A stretch of 64,000 nt of DNA from Pseudomonas sp. StFLB209 (GTDB lineage Bacteria > Pseudomonadota > Gammaproteobacteria > Pseudomonadales > Pseudomonadaceae): positions 124,001-188,000 of the forward strand of contig NZ_AP014637.1 in assembly GCF_000829415.1 (NCBI RefSeq), read 5' to 3'. The notes beneath the pieces are model-generated. The model had not been told where the DNA came from. It worked only from the letters and a program-made list of their open reading frames with translations, and made no database searches. Both the position numbers and the translations under genes were made by a program. Positions 36,277 through 45,684 of this stretch are shown one piece after another. The first letter of the stretch is position 1, and each line of letters begins with the position of its first letter.

Positions 36277-36497
36277 CGGATACTGCCGCTATTTACCTAA
36301 GCATCTCTGACTCGTCGCGAAAACGTAGCAAAGGTTGTAGGAAATTCAGAAACACGTGTGTTTTATCCAGCGCCACCCGACGGGACGCTATAAAAGGCCG
36401 ATGATTTGATGATTTCCGGCATTGCTCTACTGACGCCGCTTCAAGGGACGCTCTTCAGGGACTTTCAATAGTCCGTATCCTCTAGGGGTGAAACACC

Positions 36498-37307
36498 TTG
36501 GCCAAGATTCTCGTAGTTACATCCGGCAAGGGTGGTGTGGGCAAGACCACCACCAGCGCCGCCATCGGTACCGGCCTCGCACTGCGCGGCCACAAGACCG
36601 TGATCGTCGACTTCGACGTCGGTCTGCGTAACCTCGACCTGATCATGGGCTGCGAACGCCGCGTGGTTTACGACTTCGTCAACGTCGTCAACAACGAAGC
36701 CAACCTGCAGCAGGCGCTGATCAAGGACAAGAAGATCGAAAACCTGTACGTGCTGGCAGCCAGCCAGACCCGCGACAAGGAAGCCCTGACCAAAGACGGC
36801 GTCGAACGCGTGCTCAACGAGTTGCGCCAGTCCTTCGAATACATCGTCTGCGACTCGCCGGCCGGTATCGAAACCGGTGCCCACCTGGCCATGTATTTCG
36901 CCGACGAAGCCATTGTGGTCACCAACCCTGAAGTGTCTTCGGTCCGTGACTCCGACCGCATGCTGGGGCTGCTGGCCAGCAAATCGCGCCGCGCCGAAAA
37001 CGGCGAAGACCCGATCAAGGAACACCTGCTGCTGACCCGCTACAATCCGGAGCGCGTCAGCAAGGGCGAAATGCTCGGCGTGGATGACGTCAAGGAAATT
37101 CTAGCAGTGACCCTGCTGGGCGTGATTCCTGAATCCCAGGCCGTGCTCAAAGCGTCCAACCAGGGTGTTCCCGTGATCCTCGATGAACAGAGCGACGCCG
37201 GCCAGGCTTACAGTGATGCCGTCGACCGCCTGCTTGGCAAGGACCGGGAACATCGCTTCCTGGATGAGAAAAAGAAAGGATTCTTTGAACGTCTGTTCGG
37301 GGGTTAA
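36498..37307 (+). CDS. minD: Septum site-determining ATPase MinD
   Basis: This 269-residue ParA/MinD ATPase has the deviant Walker A KGGVGKTTT, SPAGIETGAHLAMYFADEAI (switch region) and a C-terminal amphipathic tail (KKKGFFERLFGG) that binds the membrane. It recruits MinC and is driven by MinE in the pole-to-pole oscillation. minE follows after 3 bp. Confidence 0.98.
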   Translation: MAKILVVTSGKGGVGKTTTSAAIGTGLALRGHKTVIVDFDVGLRNLDLIMGCERRVVYDFVNVVNNEANLQQALIKDKKIENLYVLAASQTRDKEALTKDGVERVLNELRQSFEYIVCDSPAGIETGAHLAMYFADEAIVVTNPEVSSVRDSDRMLGLLASKSRRAENGEDPIKEHLLLTRYNPERVSKGEMLGVDDVKEILAVTLLGVIPESQAVLKASNQGVPVILDEQSDAGQAYSDAVDRLLGKDREHRFLDEKKKGFFERLFGG

Positions 37308-37310
37308 CGC

Positions 37311-37571
37311 ATGAATATTTTCGACTTCTTTCGTGACCGCAAGAAAGCCAGCAGCGCTTCGGTTGCGAAGGAGCGTCTTCAGATCATCGTGGCGCACGAG
37401 CGCGGCCAACGCGGTAACAGCACCCCCGACTACCTGCCTGCGTTGCAGAAGGAACTCGTGGAAGTGATCCGCAAATACGTCAACATCGAGTCCGATCAAG
37501 TGCAGGTCGCTCTGGAAAACCAGGGTAGCTGCTCGATTCTGGAACTCAACGTCACCCTGCCCGATCGCTGA
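37311..37571 (+). CDS. minE: Cell division topological specificity factor MinE
   Basis: This 86-residue protein has the anti-MinCD N-terminal region ([31 protein letters not shown]) and the C-terminal dimerisation domain ([19 protein letters not shown]). Length and position after minD are standard. Confidence 0.97.
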   Translation: MNIFDFFRDRKKASSASVAKERLQIIVAHERGQRGNSTPDYLPALQKELVEVIRKYVNIESDQVQVALENQGSCSILELNVTLPDR

Positions 37572-37671
37572 TCCGGCAGTCGCCAGCGGCGCAACCGGCA
37601 ACCCTCATCCGTCGAGGGTCGCTGCTTGCGCCGCTGGCATTTTTCATAGCGTACCGAGGCCGTCTACCCGC

Positions 37672-38307
37672 ATGCCGTTGTCGAATATCCGCATCCTCCA
37701 TCAGGACAGTGCCGTCCTGGTAATCGATAAGCCCACGCTTCTGTTGTCGGTTCCTGGCCGCGCCGAAGACAACAAGGACTGCCTGATTACCCGCCTGCAG
37801 GAAAACGGTTACCCCGAGGCCCGCATCGTGCATCGCCTGGACTGGGAAACCTCCGGCATCATCCTGCTGGCCCGTGATGCCGACAGCCACCGCGAACTGT
37901 CGCGGCAGTTTCACGACCGCGAGACCGAGAAAGCCTACACCGCGCTGTGCTGGGGCCAGCCGACGCTGGATAGCGGCAGCATTGACCTGCCGCTGCGCTA
38001 CGACCCGCCGACCAAACCGCGCCATGTGGTGGACCACGAGCATGGCAAACACGCCCTGACGTTCTGGAAAGTCCTCGAACGGGCCGCCGACCATTGCCGC
38101 GTCGAACTGACCCCGATCACCGGACGCTCGCACCAGTTGCGTGTGCACATGCTGTCGATCGGTCATCCACTGCTCGGTGACGGCCTGTATGCCCACCCGC
38201 AAGCACTGGCGGCGTATCCACGCCTGTGCCTGCATGCCAGCATGCTGAGCTTCACCCACCCGGTCAGCGGCGAGCGGTTACGCTTCGAGTGCCCGGCACC
38301 GTTCTGA
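37672..38307 (+). CDS. rluA: RluA-family pseudouridine synthase
   Basis: This 211-residue protein has the RluA motif HRLDWETSGIILLARD (catalytic Asp) and TGRSHQLRVHML near the C-terminus. There is no S4 domain, and the length fits RluA, which makes pseudouridine at 746 of 23S rRNA and 32 of some tRNAs. It lies 100 bp after minE on the same strand, a common Pseudomonas arrangement. Confidence 0.9.
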   Translation: MPLSNIRILHQDSAVLVIDKPTLLLSVPGRAEDNKDCLITRLQENGYPEARIVHRLDWETSGIILLARDADSHRELSRQFHDRETEKAYTALCWGQPTLDSGSIDLPLRYDPPTKPRHVVDHEHGKHALTFWKVLERAADHCRVELTPITGRSHQLRVHMLSIGHPLLGDGLYAHPQALAAYPRLCLHASMLSFTHPVSGERLRFECPAPF

Positions 38308-38324
38308 GATTTTGTCACGTACCC

Positions 38325-38380
38325 GTAGGAGCCGCTTTAGCGGCGAAGGCTACCGCCTTCGCGAGCACACTCGTTCCTAC
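38325..38380. repeat. REP-type element before apeB
   Basis: A GTAGGAGCCGCTTTAGCGGC half-element is followed by a CGCGAGCACACTCGTTCCTAC half-element of the second REP subtype, in inverse orientation. Confidence 0.75.
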
Positions 38381-38438
38381 AAGCGCCATATTGCCAGCCA
38401 ATGCGTTAAACTCGCGCCATTGCTGTCTGGAGTGACTT

Positions 38439-39728
38439 ATGCGTGAAGAGTTGAACAAGGGCCTGATCGACTTCCTCAAGGCCTCGCCTACCCCGTTCCA
38501 TGCCACCGCGACCCTGGTGCAACATCTGGAGGCCGGTGGCTTCCAGCGCCTGGACGAGCGTGACACCTGGGCCGTCGAGGCTGGCGGCCGCTATTACGTG
38601 ACCCGCAATGACTCATCCGTCGTCGCCTGGCGCATGGGCCGCCACTCACCGCTGATCAGCGGCATCCGCATGGTCGGCGCGCACACCGACAGCCCGTGCC
38701 TGCGGGTCAAGCCACAGCCGGAGCTGCAACGCCAGGGCTTCTGGCAACTGGGTGTGGAAGTCTACGGCGGCGCGTTGCTTGCCCCCTGGTTCGACCGCGA
38801 CCTGTCGCTGGCAGGGCGTGTGACCTTCCGCCGTGACGGCAAGGTCGAGAGTCAGCTGGTCAATTTCAAACAGCCGATTGCGGTGATCCCCAACCTGGCG
38901 ATTCACCTCAACCGTACCGCCAACGAAGGCTGGCAGATCAACCCGCAGATCGAGCTGCCACCGATTCTCGCCCAGGTGGCCGGTGATGAACGCCCGGACT
39001 TCCGCGCCTTGCTCACCGATCAACTGGCCCGTGAGCACGATCTCAATGCCGACGTGGTGCTCGACTACGAGCTGAGCTTCTACGACACCCAGAGCGCCGC
39101 GGTGATTGGCCTCAATGGCGACTTCATCGCCGGTGCGCGGCTGGACAACCTGCTGTCGTGCTACGCCGGCCTGCAGGCGCTGCTGGGCAGCGACAGCGAG
39201 GAAACCTGCCTGTTGGTCTGTACCGATCACGAGGAAATCGGTTCGGCTTCAGCCTGTGGCGCCGACGGGCCGATGCTGGAGCAGATCGTTCAGCGGCTGG
39301 TCAGTGATCATGAAGATTACGTGCGCACGATCCAGCGCTCGTTGTTGATCTCTGCCGACAATGCCCATGGGGTGCACCCTAACTATGCCGACAAGCATGA
39401 TGGCAATCATGGTCCCAAGCTCAATGCCGGCCCGGTAATCAAGGTCAACAATAACCAGCGCTACGCGACCAATAGTGAAACAGCCGGTTTTTTCCGTCAT
39501 CTGTGCATGGCGGTGGAAGTGCCGGTGCAGAGTTTCGTGGTACGCAGTGATATGGGCTGTGGTTCGACCATTGGGCCGATCACTGCCAGTCATCTGGGTA
39601 TTCGCACGGTAGATATTGGCTTGCCGACCTTTGCGATGCATTCGATTCGCGAGCTGGCGGGCAGTCATGATCTGGCGCACCTGGTCAAAGTCCTGGGCGC
39701 GTTCTACACCAGTAACGAGTTGCCTTGA
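38439..39728 (+). CDS. apeB: M18-family aminopeptidase
   Basis: This 429-residue enzyme has the M18 zinc ligands in [14 protein letters not shown] (His, Asp), [20 protein letters not shown] (Asp/Glu pair), [11 protein letters not shown] and the final DLAH His. [20 protein letters not shown] is also characteristic. It removes N-terminal residues, with a preference for acidic or neutral ones in the family. It is monocistronic. Confidence 0.95.
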   Translation: MREELNKGLIDFLKASPTPFHATATLVQHLEAGGFQRLDERDTWAVEAGGRYYVTRNDSSVVAWRMGRHSPLISGIRMVGAHTDSPCLRVKPQPELQRQGFWQLGVEVYGGALLAPWFDRDLSLAGRVTFRRDGKVESQLVNFKQPIAVIPNLAIHLNRTANEGWQINPQIELPPILAQVAGDERPDFRALLTDQLAREHDLNADVVLDYELSFYDTQSAAVIGLNGDFIAGARLDNLLSCYAGLQALLGSDSEETCLLVCTDHEEIGSASACGADGPMLEQIVQRLVSDHEDYVRTIQRSLLISADNAHGVHPNYADKHDGNHGPKLNAGPVIKVNNNQRYATNSETAGFFRHLCMAVEVPVQSFVVRSDMGCGSTIGPITASHLGIRTVDIGLPTFAMHSIRELAGSHDLAHLVKVLGAFYTSNELP

Positions 39729-39745
39729 CCATTGACGGCCTTCGC

Positions 39746-39773
39746 CCGCAGGAGCGGCTAGCCGCGAAAAGGC
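39746..39773. repeat. Decayed REP half after apeB
   Basis: GCAGGAGCGGCTAGCCGCGAAAAG is a shortened REP unit inside the 267-bp gap between apeB and the GntR gene. No gene was seen in the rest of that gap. Confidence 0.55.
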
Positions 39774-39995
39774 GTGATCTGCGCAGCGATAGAAAATCCT
39801 TTTTCGCGGTTTCTGGACTGCAGGTTTCGCCCTGCTGGGCGAGTTACTTTGGGAGTCAGTTCAGCGCTTGCCACGGCTAGTCCCGCTTCAAGCGGGATTC
39901 CCTCACTCCGGCGCCGACTTGGCGGTCGGCGTCGTCTATGCCATCCCGGCTCGAAGAGCAAAAGCAGAAGCTTAACGCCAGTGGCAGCAGTTCCT

Positions 39996-40715
39996 TCAGT
40001 CCCCACCCATCACGGCACTGACCCGTATCGCATCATGCCGCCAGTATTCCAGGTCGCAGTCGATCAGTCGTCCGTTGCGGTCATGATTGACTCTGGCGAT
40101 GCACAACCCAGGCGTGCCGATCGAGACTTTCAGGGCGGCGGCGGCTTCGGCATGCAGGGCGGTGGGTGACAGTTCGAAGTTGACCCGCCCGTATTGCAAC
40201 CCATAGCGCTCGGTATAAAGCTCGGTCAGTGATTGGCTCAGGTCACAGTCGAGGATGCCGGGGAAGCACTCGGGGCGCAGGTAGTGCTCCACATACAGCA
40301 CCAGACGTTGATCGATGCGCCGGGCGCGGCAGATCTGAATCACACTGGACAACGCCGGCAGTTGCAGCCGCTGGCAGATGACAGCCGAAGCCGGTTGCAG
40401 GCGGGCCGAGAGCAGCTGGGTATGCGCCTGCCGTCCCTGGGCGCTGACCATGGCATGAAAGTGACTGCGGCTGTTGAGGTCATAGGCCAGGCGTGGTGGC
40501 GAGATGAACCAGCCGCGGCGTTCTTCCCGGTAGATCAATCCTTGAGCTTCCAGTTGCAACAAGGCCTCGCGCAGGGTAATGCGCGTGGTGGCGAATACTT
40601 CGCTGAGTCGTCGCTCTGCCGGCAGCTTGCTGCCCGGCGGCAGCAGGCCGCTCTCAATCTGCTCCTGCAAGGCTTTGCCGATAGTGACAACGGCTCGTGG
40701 TTCATCGTCGCGCAT
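39996..40715 (-). CDS. GntR/HutC-subfamily regulator (UTRA domain)
   Basis: The ATG at 40715 (MRDDEPRAVVTIGKALQEQI) gives 239 residues. The winged helix spans LPPGSKLPAERRLSEVFATTRITLREALLQLE, followed by a UTRA ligand domain (residues about 90-235, with GRVNFELSPTALHAEAAAAL and CDLEYWRHDAIRVS). It is divergent from an ABC importer operon, and the 332 bp between them holds four palindromes typical for this subfamily, so it very likely represses that operon. Confidence 0.9.
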   Translation of the reverse strand: MRDDEPRAVVTIGKALQEQIESGLLPPGSKLPAERRLSEVFATTRITLREALLQLEAQGLIYREERRGWFISPPRLAYDLNSRSHFHAMVSAQGRQAHTQLLSARLQPASAVICQRLQLPALSSVIQICRARRIDQRLVLYVEHYLRPECFPGILDCDLSQSLTELYTERYGLQYGRVNFELSPTALHAEAAAALKVSIGTPGLCIARVNHDRNGRLIDCDLEYWRHDAIRVSAVMGGD

Positions 40716-40728
40716 TGAGCGTCCTGAA

Positions 40729-41008
40729 TGGTCTAGTCCAGCGCCATAAGTGAGCACCAGAGCCTTCTGGCATCTGGCTCGATAGCCTAGTTCGCACAGA
40801 TGACTGTCCTGTGACAATTGCTCGTCGAGGTCAGCCAAGACTAGATCACAATCTGTTGCAACACCTTGCCGATCAAGGGTTCAAGCTTGGTCTACGCTGT
40901 ACACCCAGAGCGACCTGAGCAACGGATTTTTCCATTGCACACCCCATGCCGACACGAAAATGTCATGCAAGGCGCCTAATTTGGCTCAGGTATTGCTGAT
41001 CTAGACCA
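40729..41008. promoter_or_regulatory. Four candidate HutC-type operators in the 332-bp divergent region
   Basis: Copies of a TGGTCTAGACCA-like palindrome occur at 40729-40740 (TGGTCTAGTCCA), 40837-40848 (read on the minus strand TGATCTAGTCTT), 40888-40899 (TGGTCTACGCTG) and 40997-41008 (TGATCTAGACCA). This is close to the motif known for DasR/NagR-type GntR proteins. The first lies next to the gntR start and the last 40 bp before the ABC start, so both promoters would be covered. The rest of this region has no ORF. Confidence 0.7.
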
Positions 41009-41047
41009 AGACCACCCTCTTGCCGCATGTGCATCAAGGAGCTTCGA

Positions 41048-42112
41048 ATGAAACACCTTTTGTTGGCATCACTGCTGGGTTCAGCCATTGCCCTGAGCAA
41101 CACGGCCTTCGCGAACACTGATCTGAAATCCCTGGAAGACGCCGCCCGTGCCGAAGGCGCGGTCAACAGCGTCGGCATGCCTGATGACTGGGCCAACTGG
41201 AAAGGCACCTGGGCTGACCTGACCGCCAAGTACGGCCTCAAGCACAGCGATACCGACATGAGTTCGGCCCAGGAAGTGGCCAAGTTCGATGCCGAGAAAG
41301 ACAACGCCAGCGCCGACATCGGTGACGTGGGCGCCGCCTTCGGCCCGATCGCCACGGCCAAGGGCGTGACCCAGCCTTACAAGCCGAGCACCTGGGAGCA
41401 GGTACCGGACTGGGCCAAGGACAAGGACGGCCACTGGGCGCTGGCCTACACCGGCACCATCGCGTTTATCGTCAACAAGAACCTGCTGCACGGATCGGAA
41501 ATTCCAAAAAGCTGGGCCGATCTGAAAACCGGCAAGTACAAGGTCTCCATCGGTGACGTCAGCACCGCCGCGCAAGCCGCCAATGGTGTGCTGGCCGCCT
41601 CGTTTGCCTTCAAGGGCGACGAAACCAACATCGAGCCGGGCCTGCAACTGTTCACCGAACTGGCGAAGCAGAAGCGCCTGTCGCTGGCCAACCCGACCAT
41701 CCAGACCATCGAGAAAGGTGAAATCGAAGTCGGAGTGGTCTGGGACTTCAACGGCCTGAGCTACAAAGCCAAGATGGCCAAACCCGATGACTACGTGGTG
41801 CTGATTCCGTCCGATGGCTCGGTGATTTCCGGCTACACCACGATCATCAACAAATACGCCAAGCACCCCAATGCAGCCAAGCTGACCCGTGAGTACATCT
41901 TCAGTGATGCCGGGCAGATCAACCTGGCCAAGGGCAACGCCCGGCCAATCCGCGCCGAGCACATCACCCTGCCGGACGAGGTCAAGGCCAAGCTGCTGCC
42001 CAACGAGCAGTACAAGCACGTGACACCGATCAAGAACCCCGATGCCTGGGAAAAAACCTCCAAGGCCTTGCCGCAAAAGTGGAACGAGCAAGTCATCATC
42101 GAGATGAATTGA
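41048..42112 (+). CDS. ABC importer periplasmic solute-binding protein (family 1)
   Basis: The ATG at 41048 has AAGGAG six bases before it. The 354-residue product has a signal peptide ending in NTAFA and a two-lobed binding protein related to iron(III)/polyamine/phospho-compound types (FNGLSYKAKM, IPSDGSVISGYTTIINKYAKHPNAAKL). The ligand cannot be fixed from sequence. It heads an operon of two permeases, an ATPase and a HAD phosphatase. Confidence 0.88.
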   Translation: MKHLLLASLLGSAIALSNTAFANTDLKSLEDAARAEGAVNSVGMPDDWANWKGTWADLTAKYGLKHSDTDMSSAQEVAKFDAEKDNASADIGDVGAAFGPIATAKGVTQPYKPSTWEQVPDWAKDKDGHWALAYTGTIAFIVNKNLLHGSEIPKSWADLKTGKYKVSIGDVSTAAQAANGVLAASFAFKGDETNIEPGLQLFTELAKQKRLSLANPTIQTIEKGEIEVGVVWDFNGLSYKAKMAKPDDYVVLIPSDGSVISGYTTIINKYAKHPNAAKLTREYIFSDAGQINLAKGNARPIRAEHITLPDEVKAKLLPNEQYKHVTPIKNPDAWEKTSKALPQKWNEQVIIEMN

Positions 42113-42121
42113 CCGACCCAC

Positions 42122-42229
42122 GGTAGGAGCGGCCGGGCGGCGATCCGCTTTAGCCGCGAATGGGCCGAGACAGACGCTGCATCTTAAGCGCCTGGAATAT
42201 TGCCTTCGCGAGCAAGCTCGCTCCTACCC
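42122..42229. repeat. REP-type units between the binding protein and first permease
   Basis: A disrupted unit at 42122-42160 (GGAGCGGCCGGGCGG... CCGCTTTAGCCGCGAA) is followed by a second subtype at 42202-42229 (CTTCGCGAGCAAGCTCGCTCC). Such intra-operon REP units often leave the binding-protein mRNA more abundant than the permease part. Confidence 0.7.
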
Positions 42230-42255
42230 TATTTCACCCTCTGGGAGCGTCTGAC

Positions 42256-43098
42256 TTGAAGTCTCTTTCCCGCGGGCAATGGCTGGCGCTGTTATGCCTG
42301 CTACCCTTCGCCCTGTTTTTCATCGTGTTCCAGATCGCGCCGCTGGCCTGGGTTGCGATCCATAGCCTGCAGTCGGACAACGGCTGGGGGCTGGATAATT
42401 TCGCCAAGGTGTTCAACTCACGGTTTTACCGTCAGGCGATCCAGTTCAGCCTGGAGATCAGCTTCTGGTCGAGCCTGTTCGGCATCGTCATTGCGCTGAT
42501 TGGCGCCTGGTCGCTGCGTCAGGTCGACTCAAGGCTGCGCGACTTCGTCAGCGCCTTTGCCAACATGACCAGCAACTTCACCGGCGTGCCGCTGGCCTTC
42601 GCGTTCATTATCCTGCTGGGTTTCAACGGTGCCGTGACCCTGATGCTCAAACAGGCCGGGATCATCGATGACTTCAGCCTGTACTCCAAGACCGGGCTGA
42701 TCATTGTCTACACCTATTTCCAGATTCCTCTGGGCGTGCTGCTGCTCTACCCGGCCTTCGATGCGCTGCGCGAAGACTGGGCCGAGTCGGCGGCGCTGCT
42801 CGGTGCCAGCCCCTGGCAGTTCTGGCGGCATATCGGCCTGCCGGTGCTGACCCCGGCGCTGCTGGGCACCTTCGTGATTCTGCTGGCCAACGCGCTGGGC
42901 GCCTACGCCACGGTGTATGCCCTGACCACGGGCAACTTCAACGTGCTGCCGATCCGCATCGCCGCGCTGGTGGCCGGTGACATCACCCTCGACCCCAATA
43001 CCGCCAGCGCCCTGGCGATGATCCTGGTCGGGCTCATGACCCTGGTGACCGTGGTGCATCAATGGCTGCTGAGAAGGAGCTACCATGTCGCGCGCTGA
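42256..43098 (+). CDS. ABC importer permease 1
   Basis: I chose the TTG at 42256, which has GGGAG eight bases upstream; the frame extends to 42160 across a REP unit, which is unlikely to be translated. The product is 280 residues with six membrane helices and the EAA loop EDWAESAALLGASPWQFWRHIGLP, the coupling helix for the ATPase. It overlaps the next permease by 14 bp. Confidence 0.88.
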   Translation: MKSLSRGQWLALLCLLPFALFFIVFQIAPLAWVAIHSLQSDNGWGLDNFAKVFNSRFYRQAIQFSLEISFWSSLFGIVIALIGAWSLRQVDSRLRDFVSAFANMTSNFTGVPLAFAFIILLGFNGAVTLMLKQAGIIDDFSLYSKTGLIIVYTYFQIPLGVLLLYPAFDALREDWAESAALLGASPWQFWRHIGLPVLTPALLGTFVILLANALGAYATVYALTTGNFNVLPIRIAALVAGDITLDPNTASALAMILVGLMTLVTVVHQWLLRRSYHVAR

Positions 43099-43894
43099 GA
43101 AAGGCTCTTCACAACAACAGGCCAGCCTGTATCACCGTGCGGTGGTGTGGTTGCTGTTTTTGATCCTGCTGCTGCCGCTGGCCGGCACGTTCCTGTACTC
43201 CATCTCAACCAGCTGGTCGGCCACCGTGCTGCCCAGCGGCCTGACCTTCAAGTGGTACTTGGCCTTGTGGAGCGACGCGCGGTTTCTGACCGCCTTCGCC
43301 CAGTCGCTGCTGGTCTGCGTCGGCGCCCTGCTGCTGTCGGTGCTGTTGATTCTGCCGCTGCTGTTCGTGGTGCATTACCACTTCCCGCGGCTGGACGGGC
43401 TGATGAACATCCTGATCCTGCTGCCCTTTGCCGTGCCACCGGTGGTGTCGTCGGTGGGGCTGCTACAGCTGTATGGCTCCGGGCCAATGGCCATGGTCGG
43501 TACGCCGTGGATCCTGATCGGTTGTTACTTCACCATCGCCCTGCCCTTCATGTACCGGGCCATCACCAACAACCTGCAGGCGATCAACCTCATCGACCTG
43601 ATGGACGCCGCCCGGCTGTTGGGCGCCAATACCTGGCAGGCGGCGTTTCTGGTGGTGTTGCCCAACCTGCGCAAGGGCCTGATGGTCGCCCTGCTGCTGT
43701 CGTTCTCTTTTCTGTTCGGCGAATTCGTGTTTGCCAACCTGCTGGTCGGCACCCGCTATGAAACCTTGCAGGTGTACCTGAACAACATGCGCAACAGCAG
43801 CGGCCACTTCAACAGTGCCTTGGTGGTTTCCTATTTTGTCTTCGTGCTGGCACTGACCTGGGTCGCCAACCGACTGAACAAGGACAAGAGCTGA
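43085..43894 (+). CDS. ABC importer permease 2
   Basis: The ATG at 43085 follows AAGGAG. The 269-residue product has six membrane helices (VVWLLFLILLLPLAGTFLYS first) and an EAA loop (LMDAARLLGANTWQAAFLVVLPNLRKG). It overlaps permease 1 by 14 bp and ends 1 bp before the ATPase. Confidence 0.9.
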   Translation: MSRAEKGSSQQQASLYHRAVVWLLFLILLLPLAGTFLYSISTSWSATVLPSGLTFKWYLALWSDARFLTAFAQSLLVCVGALLLSVLLILPLLFVVHYHFPRLDGLMNILILLPFAVPPVVSSVGLLQLYGSGPMAMVGTPWILIGCYFTIALPFMYRAITNNLQAINLIDLMDAARLLGANTWQAAFLVVLPNLRKGLMVALLLSFSFLFGEFVFANLLVGTRYETLQVYLNNMRNSSGHFNSALVVSYFVFVLALTWVANRLNKDKS

Positions 43895-43895
43895 C

Positions 43896-44885
43896 ATGAG
43901 TTTTATCAGTATCGAAAAGCTGCAAAAGAGCTACACCGGCACGCCTGTGTTCAGCGACATCAACCTGCACATCGACCAAGGGGAGTTCATTACCCTGCTC
44001 GGCCCGTCCGGGTGTGGCAAGTCGACGCTGCTGCGCTGCATTGCCGGGCTGACACCGGTGGACAGCGGGCGCATCCTGCTCGACGGCCAGGACCTGGTGC
44101 CGCAAACCCCGCAAAAGCGTAACATCGGCATGGTGTTCCAGAGCTACGCGCTGTTCCCCAACATGAGCGTGGAGCAGAACGTCGCCTTCGGCCTGCGCAT
44201 GCAGAAGGTCAGCGCTGACGACAGCCAACGCCGGGTCAGTGAAATTTTGCAGTTGGTCGAACTGCAGGATTTTGCCAAACGCTACCCACACCAGTTGTCC
44301 GGCGGCCAATGCCAGCGGGTGGCCCTGGCCCGTTCGCTGGTGACCCGCCCGCGCCTGCTGCTGCTCGATGAGCCGCTGTCGGCACTGGATGCGCGGATTC
44401 GCAAACACCTGCGTGAACAGATCCGCGCCATCCAGCGTGAGCTGGGCCTGACCACGATCTTCGTCACCCATGACCAGGAAGAAGCCCTGACCATGTCGGA
44501 CCGCATCGTGCTGATGAATCAGGGTCAGATCGTCCAGAGCGGCGACGCCGAAACGCTCTACACCGCACCGGTGGATGCCTTCGCTGCGGGCTTTATCGGC
44601 AACTACAACCTGCTCGACGCCCAGACCGCCAGCCGCCTGCTGCAACGCCCGGTCGACAGCCGCATCGCCATCCGCCCGGAGGCCATCGAACTGAGCAGCA
44701 GCGGCGAGCTGGCCGGCGAAATCGTCAGCCACAGCCTGCTGGGCAACGTGATCCGTTACCGCGTGCAGGTCAACGGCGTGGCGCTGGTAGTCGACGTGCT
44801 CAACCGCTCGGCAGCGGACCTGCAGCCCGACGGGCAGGCAGTGGGGCTGAACATCGAACCCGCCGCGATTCGCCATCTGCAGTAG
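43896..44885 (+). CDS. ABC importer ATPase
   Basis: This 329-residue ATPase has Walker A GPSGCGKST, Q-loop FQSYALFP, signature LSGGQCQRVALARSL, Walker B LLLLDEP and the switch His VTHDQEEAL. A C-terminal TOBE-like domain (VDSRIAIRPEAIELS...) is typical of the putative spermidine/iron/phospho-compound subfamily. It is in the same operon as both permeases. Confidence 0.94.
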   Translation: MSFISIEKLQKSYTGTPVFSDINLHIDQGEFITLLGPSGCGKSTLLRCIAGLTPVDSGRILLDGQDLVPQTPQKRNIGMVFQSYALFPNMSVEQNVAFGLRMQKVSADDSQRRVSEILQLVELQDFAKRYPHQLSGGQCQRVALARSLVTRPRLLLLDEPLSALDARIRKHLREQIRAIQRELGLTTIFVTHDQEEALTMSDRIVLMNQGQIVQSGDAETLYTAPVDAFAAGFIGNYNLLDAQTASRLLQRPVDSRIAIRPEAIELSSSGELAGEIVSHSLLGNVIRYRVQVNGVALVVDVLNRSAADLQPDGQAVGLNIEPAAIRHLQ

Positions 44886-44974
44886 GAGCGAGGTTGCTGG
44901 CGAAAAAAATCAGCCCTGACGCAACATCTCGGGCGTCTGGACGACAGCTTTCGCGACCAAGCTCGCTCCCACAA
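44882..44974. repeat. REP-type units between the ATPase and HAD genes
   Basis: A GTAGGAGCGAGGTTGCTGGCG unit overlaps the ATPase stop codon and is followed by an inverted TTCGCGACCAAGCTCGCTCCC unit. Confidence 0.7.
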
Positions 44975-45013
44975 GGTACAGTGTCGCCATCACGCTCATA
45001 AAGGACCCTATCA

Positions 45014-45667
45014 ATGCCCGTAGCGATTTTCGATCTGGACGAAACCCTCATCGATGGTGACTGCTCCACCTTATGGTGCGAGCAGATGGGCCGCCTGGGC
45101 TGGGTCGACCCGGCCTCGTTCATGCGCCGCAACGACGAGATGATGGAGGCCTACAAAGCCGGTGAACTGGCCATGGAGGACTACATGGCGTTCAGCCTGG
45201 AGCCAATGGCTGGCCGTACTCCTGAAGAGATCGAGCATTTGGTCGGCCCCTGGGTCGAGGACTTCATTGAGCCGATCATCTTTTCCGATGCCTGCAAGGC
45301 CATCGCCGAACACCGCGCAAAAGGCGACCGAATTCTGGTGATCTCTGCCTCTGGCGTGCATCTGGTGGCGCCGATCGCCGAGCGCTTGGGTATCGATGAA
45401 GTGCTGGCCATTGATCTGGACATACAGCATGGTCATTACAGCGGCGCCACAACCGGCGTGCTGACCTACCAGCAAGGCAAGGTCACCCGCCTGCTGGAAT
45501 GGCTCGACGCCGAAGGCGAGAACCTTGAAGGCGCCAGTTTCTATTCCGATTCACGCAACGACCTGCCCTTGCTGCAGACCGTTGACCACCCGCATGCGGT
45601 CAATCCTGACCCGCTGCTGCTGGCCCACGCGCAACAGGCCGGCTGGCCGGTGCATGCCTGGAAATAG
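45014..45667 (+). CDS. HAD-IB (SerB-like) phosphatase
   Basis: This 217-residue protein has HAD motif I FDLDETLIDGD, motif II ISASG, motif III region QGKVTRLLEWL and motif IV SDSRNDLPLL; the helical cap is in the SerB position. Phosphoserine-like monophosphates are typical substrates. It is 128 bp downstream of the ABC ATPase, on the same strand, so it may remove phosphate from the imported molecule; that link is an inference. Confidence 0.88.
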   Translation: MPVAIFDLDETLIDGDCSTLWCEQMGRLGWVDPASFMRRNDEMMEAYKAGELAMEDYMAFSLEPMAGRTPEEIEHLVGPWVEDFIEPIIFSDACKAIAEHRAKGDRILVISASGVHLVAPIAERLGIDEVLAIDLDIQHGHYSGATTGVLTYQQGKVTRLLEWLDAEGENLEGASFYSDSRNDLPLLQTVDHPHAVNPDPLLLAHAQQAGWPVHAWK

Positions 45668-45684
45668 ACTGGCGCCTGGGCGGG

